The notes beneath the pieces are model-generated. The model was not told the origin of the DNA, made no database searches, and was given only the letters and a program-made list of their open reading frames with translations. The position numbers were made by a program, and so were the translations under genes. Positions 5,087-6,697 of a stretch of DNA of 6,697 nt are shown one piece after another. The stretch is from Lysobacteraceae bacterium (GTDB taxonomy: Bacteria > Pseudomonadota > Gammaproteobacteria > Xanthomonadales > Rhodanobacteraceae), in NCBI GenBank assembly GCA_018971925.1, contig JAGWZT010000112.1, positions 1 to 6,697 on the forward strand, in the 5' to 3' direction. How positions within the stretch are numbered: the first letter of the stretch is position 1; each line of letters starts with the position of its first letter.

Positions 5087-6697
5087 TCAATCCTGCAACG
5101 TCAACAGCGACGCGTTGCCACCCGCGGCGGTGGTGTTGACGGTGAAGGTGCGTTCGGTCGCGAAACGCAAGAGATAGTGCGGACCGCCGGCCTTGGGCCC
5201 GGTGCCGGAAAGGTTCTCGCCACCGAACGGCTGCACGCCGACCACCGCGCCGATCTGGTTGCGGTTGACGTAGAGATTCCCGACCTTGGCGCGGCGGCGG
5301 ATGTGTTCGACGGTTTCATCGATGCGGCTGTGGATGCCGAGCGTGAGGCCGAAACCCGTGGCATTGATGGCATCGATCACCTCGTCGAGTTCGCTGGCCT
5401 TCCAGCGCACCACGTGCAGCGCGGGGCCGAACACTTCGCGCGTCAACAATTTGATCGATGGAATCTCGTACGCGCGCGGCGCGAAGAAGGTGCCGTGCTC
5501 GGCGTCTTCGGGAAGCTTCGCTGCGTTGATGAGCTTGGCCGAGCCGCGCATCACTTCGGCATGTTCTTCCAGCGAGGCGCACGACGGTTGGTCGATCACC
5601 GGGCCGACGTCGGTGGAGAGCAGCGCGGGATCGCCGACCTTCAATTCATCCATCGCACCCTTCAGCATGTTGATGACGTGATCGGCGATGTCTTCCTGCA
5701 CGAACAGCACGCGCGCGGCCGAGCAACGCTGGCCGGCGGAATCGAACGCCGAGGTCATCACGTCCTTGACCAGTTGCTCCGGCAGCGCGGAAGAATCCGC
5801 GATCAGCGCGTTCTGGCCGCCGGTCTCGGCGATCAGCGCCGCGATCGGCGCATTGCGTGCGGCCAGCGTACGGTTGATGGTCCACGCGGTTTCGGTTGAG
5901 CCCGTGAAGCACACGCCTGCGATTTCATCGCGCGTCAGCAGCGTGTTGCCGATCACCGAGCCGCGGCACGGCGCGTACTGCAACACTTTTTCCGGCACGC
6001 CGGCCTGATGCAGCAATTTCACCGCCATGCAGCCGATCAGCGTGGTGGGTTCGGCGGGTTTGCAGATCACGCTGTTGCCCGCGGCGAGACCAGCGGCGAC
6101 TTGTCCGGTGAAGATCGCCAGCGGGAAATTCCACGGACTGATGCACACGAACACACCGCGCCCGCGCAGGAACAATTGGTTCGATTCGCCGGTCGGGCCG
6201 GGCAGGTATTCCGGCTTGCCGAACAGCTTGCGCGCCATCGCCGCGTAGTAGCGGCACATGTCGGCGGCTTCGCGGATTTCGCCGATCGCGGCGGGAATGG
6301 TCTTGCCGGCTTCGCGGACGCACAGCGCGATCAGCTCGCCACGATTCTGTTCGATCAGGTCGGCCGCGCGCTCGAGGATTTTTGCGCGTTCGTCCGCAGG
6401 CGTGTCGTCCCATGCCGGTTGCGCGGTGACGGCATTGTCGAGCGCGTGCAGCAACGTTGTGGCATCGGCATCGCGCGACTGGCCGACGACGACGCGGTGG
6501 TCGGCCGGGCTGGTGACGTCGCGTTGCGGCTGGGCGGATTGCGCGCCCGGTACCAACGGTTCCGCGTGCCACGGACCGCGCTTGGCGTTGACCACCGTGG
6601 CCAGGGATTTCAGTTCGTCGTCGTTGGCAAGATTGACGCCCATGGAATTCTTCCTCAAGCCGCCGTACAGGTCGACCGGCAACGGAATGCGGGGATG
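5087..6697 (-). CDS. putA: Bifunctional proline dehydrogenase / L-glutamate gamma-semialdehyde dehydrogenase PutA, C-terminal part
   Basis: The last 536 residues of PutA; the frame is open to the window edge, so the N-terminal proline dehydrogenase half lies outside. PutA oxidises proline to P5C with FAD, then the visible half oxidises L-glutamate-gamma-semialdehyde to glutamate with NAD+. Counting from the first visible codon (6697), the sequence shows the PLPVDLYG linker, ISPWNFP near 186-192 (oxyanion Asn 190), CKPAEPT with NAD-contacting Lys 213, FTGSTE at 264-269, the general-base Glu 291 in AETGGQNA, nucleophile Cys 325 in SAGQRCSA (codon 5725-5723), EVFGP at 421-425 and QPFGGENLSGTG at 489-500. 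After GGPHYLLRF the chain goes directly to the conserved terminal VNTTAAGGNASLL, so the extra C-terminal domain of E. coli-type PutA is absent. A TTG at 6682 is internal and not the start. The motif usually reading PGRG is PCRG here (residues 243-246). Confidence 0.96.
   Translation of the reverse strand, partial: HPRIPLPVDLYGGLRKNSMGVNLANDDELKSLATVVNAKRGPWHAEPLVPGAQSAQPQRDVTSPADHRVVVGQSRDADATTLLHALDNAVTAQPAWDDTPADERAKILERAADLIEQNRGELIALCVREAGKTIPAAIGEIREAADMCRYYAAMARKLFGKPEYLPGPTGESNQLFLRGRGVFVCISPWNFPLAIFTGQVAAGLAAGNSVICKPAEPTTLIGCMAVKLLHQAGVPEKVLQYAPCRGSVIGNTLLTRDEIAGVCFTGSTETAWTINRTLAARNAPIAALIAETGGQNALIADSSALPEQLVKDVMTSAFDSAGQRCSAARVLFVQEDIADHVINMLKGAMDELKVGDPALLSTDVGPVIDQPSCASLEEHAEVMRGSAKLINAAKLPEDAEHGTFFAPRAYEIPSIKLLTREVFGPALHVVRWKASELDEVIDAINATGFGLTLGIHSRIDETVEHIRRRAKVGNLYVNRNQIGAVVGVQPFGGENLSGTGPKAGGPHYLLRFATERTFTVNTTAAGGNASLLTLQD

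Noticed and set aside
4902..5090. Longer version of the DUF4168 protein starting at 5090
   Set aside because: It would overlap the end of putA, has no ribosome binding site that I can see, and would bury a perfect signal peptide inside the protein.
5073..5100. Inverted repeat CGTTGC / GCAACG around the putA stop as a terminator
   Set aside because: Only 6 bp of stem with a 16-nt loop, overlapping the coding end, and no U tract on the - strand.
5075..5899. 274-codon + strand open frame opposite putA
   Set aside because: It runs antisense to the catalytic core of PutA, whose motifs are intact; its composition is that of a shadow frame.

Overview
The window is GC-rich and densely coded, and it looks like ordinary chromosome from a gammaproteobacterium of the Xanthomonadales, possibly the Rhodanobacteraceae or Xanthomonadaceae. 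That assignment rests on the style of the PutA C-terminus, on a small exported DUF4168 protein, and on an intergenic CCCTCACCC...CCTCTCCCGAAGGGAGAGG repeat of the kind scattered through genomes of that order. It is an impression from reading, not a search result.

Left two thirds (2-4312, + strand): four consecutive FtsX/MacB-type ABC transporter permease genes, the first cut by the window edge. They alternate between two subfamilies, A (about 433 aa) and B (about 410 aa), in the order A1-B1-A2-B2. A1 and A2 are about 75% identical over the part of A1 that is visible. B1 and B2 are about 60% identical overall and about 75% in the FtsX domain. This is best read as tandem duplication of a two-gene module. 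Junctions are very tight (1-nt gap, 1-nt overlap, 9-nt gap), so this is one operon. No ATPase or periplasmic adaptor gene is visible; if they belong to the operon they lie upstream of the window. The substrate cannot be read from the sequence.

Middle (4313-4454): a 142-bp convergent intergenic region with two perfect hairpins, probably a bidirectional transcription stop. One hairpin belongs to a dispersed-repeat-like element.

Right third (- strand): a small secreted DUF4168 protein (4455-4901) with a clear signal peptide and a good ribosome binding site. Upstream of it is a 185-bp intergenic region, then the C-terminal 536 codons of putA (5087-6697, 5' end outside the window). The putA part encodes the L-glutamate-gamma-semialdehyde dehydrogenase half of the bifunctional proline catabolic enzyme and appears to be the short form without an extra C-terminal domain.

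The two halves have no evident functional link. I see no mobile element, CRISPR array, tRNA, rRNA or defence system, and no convincing undescribed system. The most notable feature is the duplicated paired-permease array.
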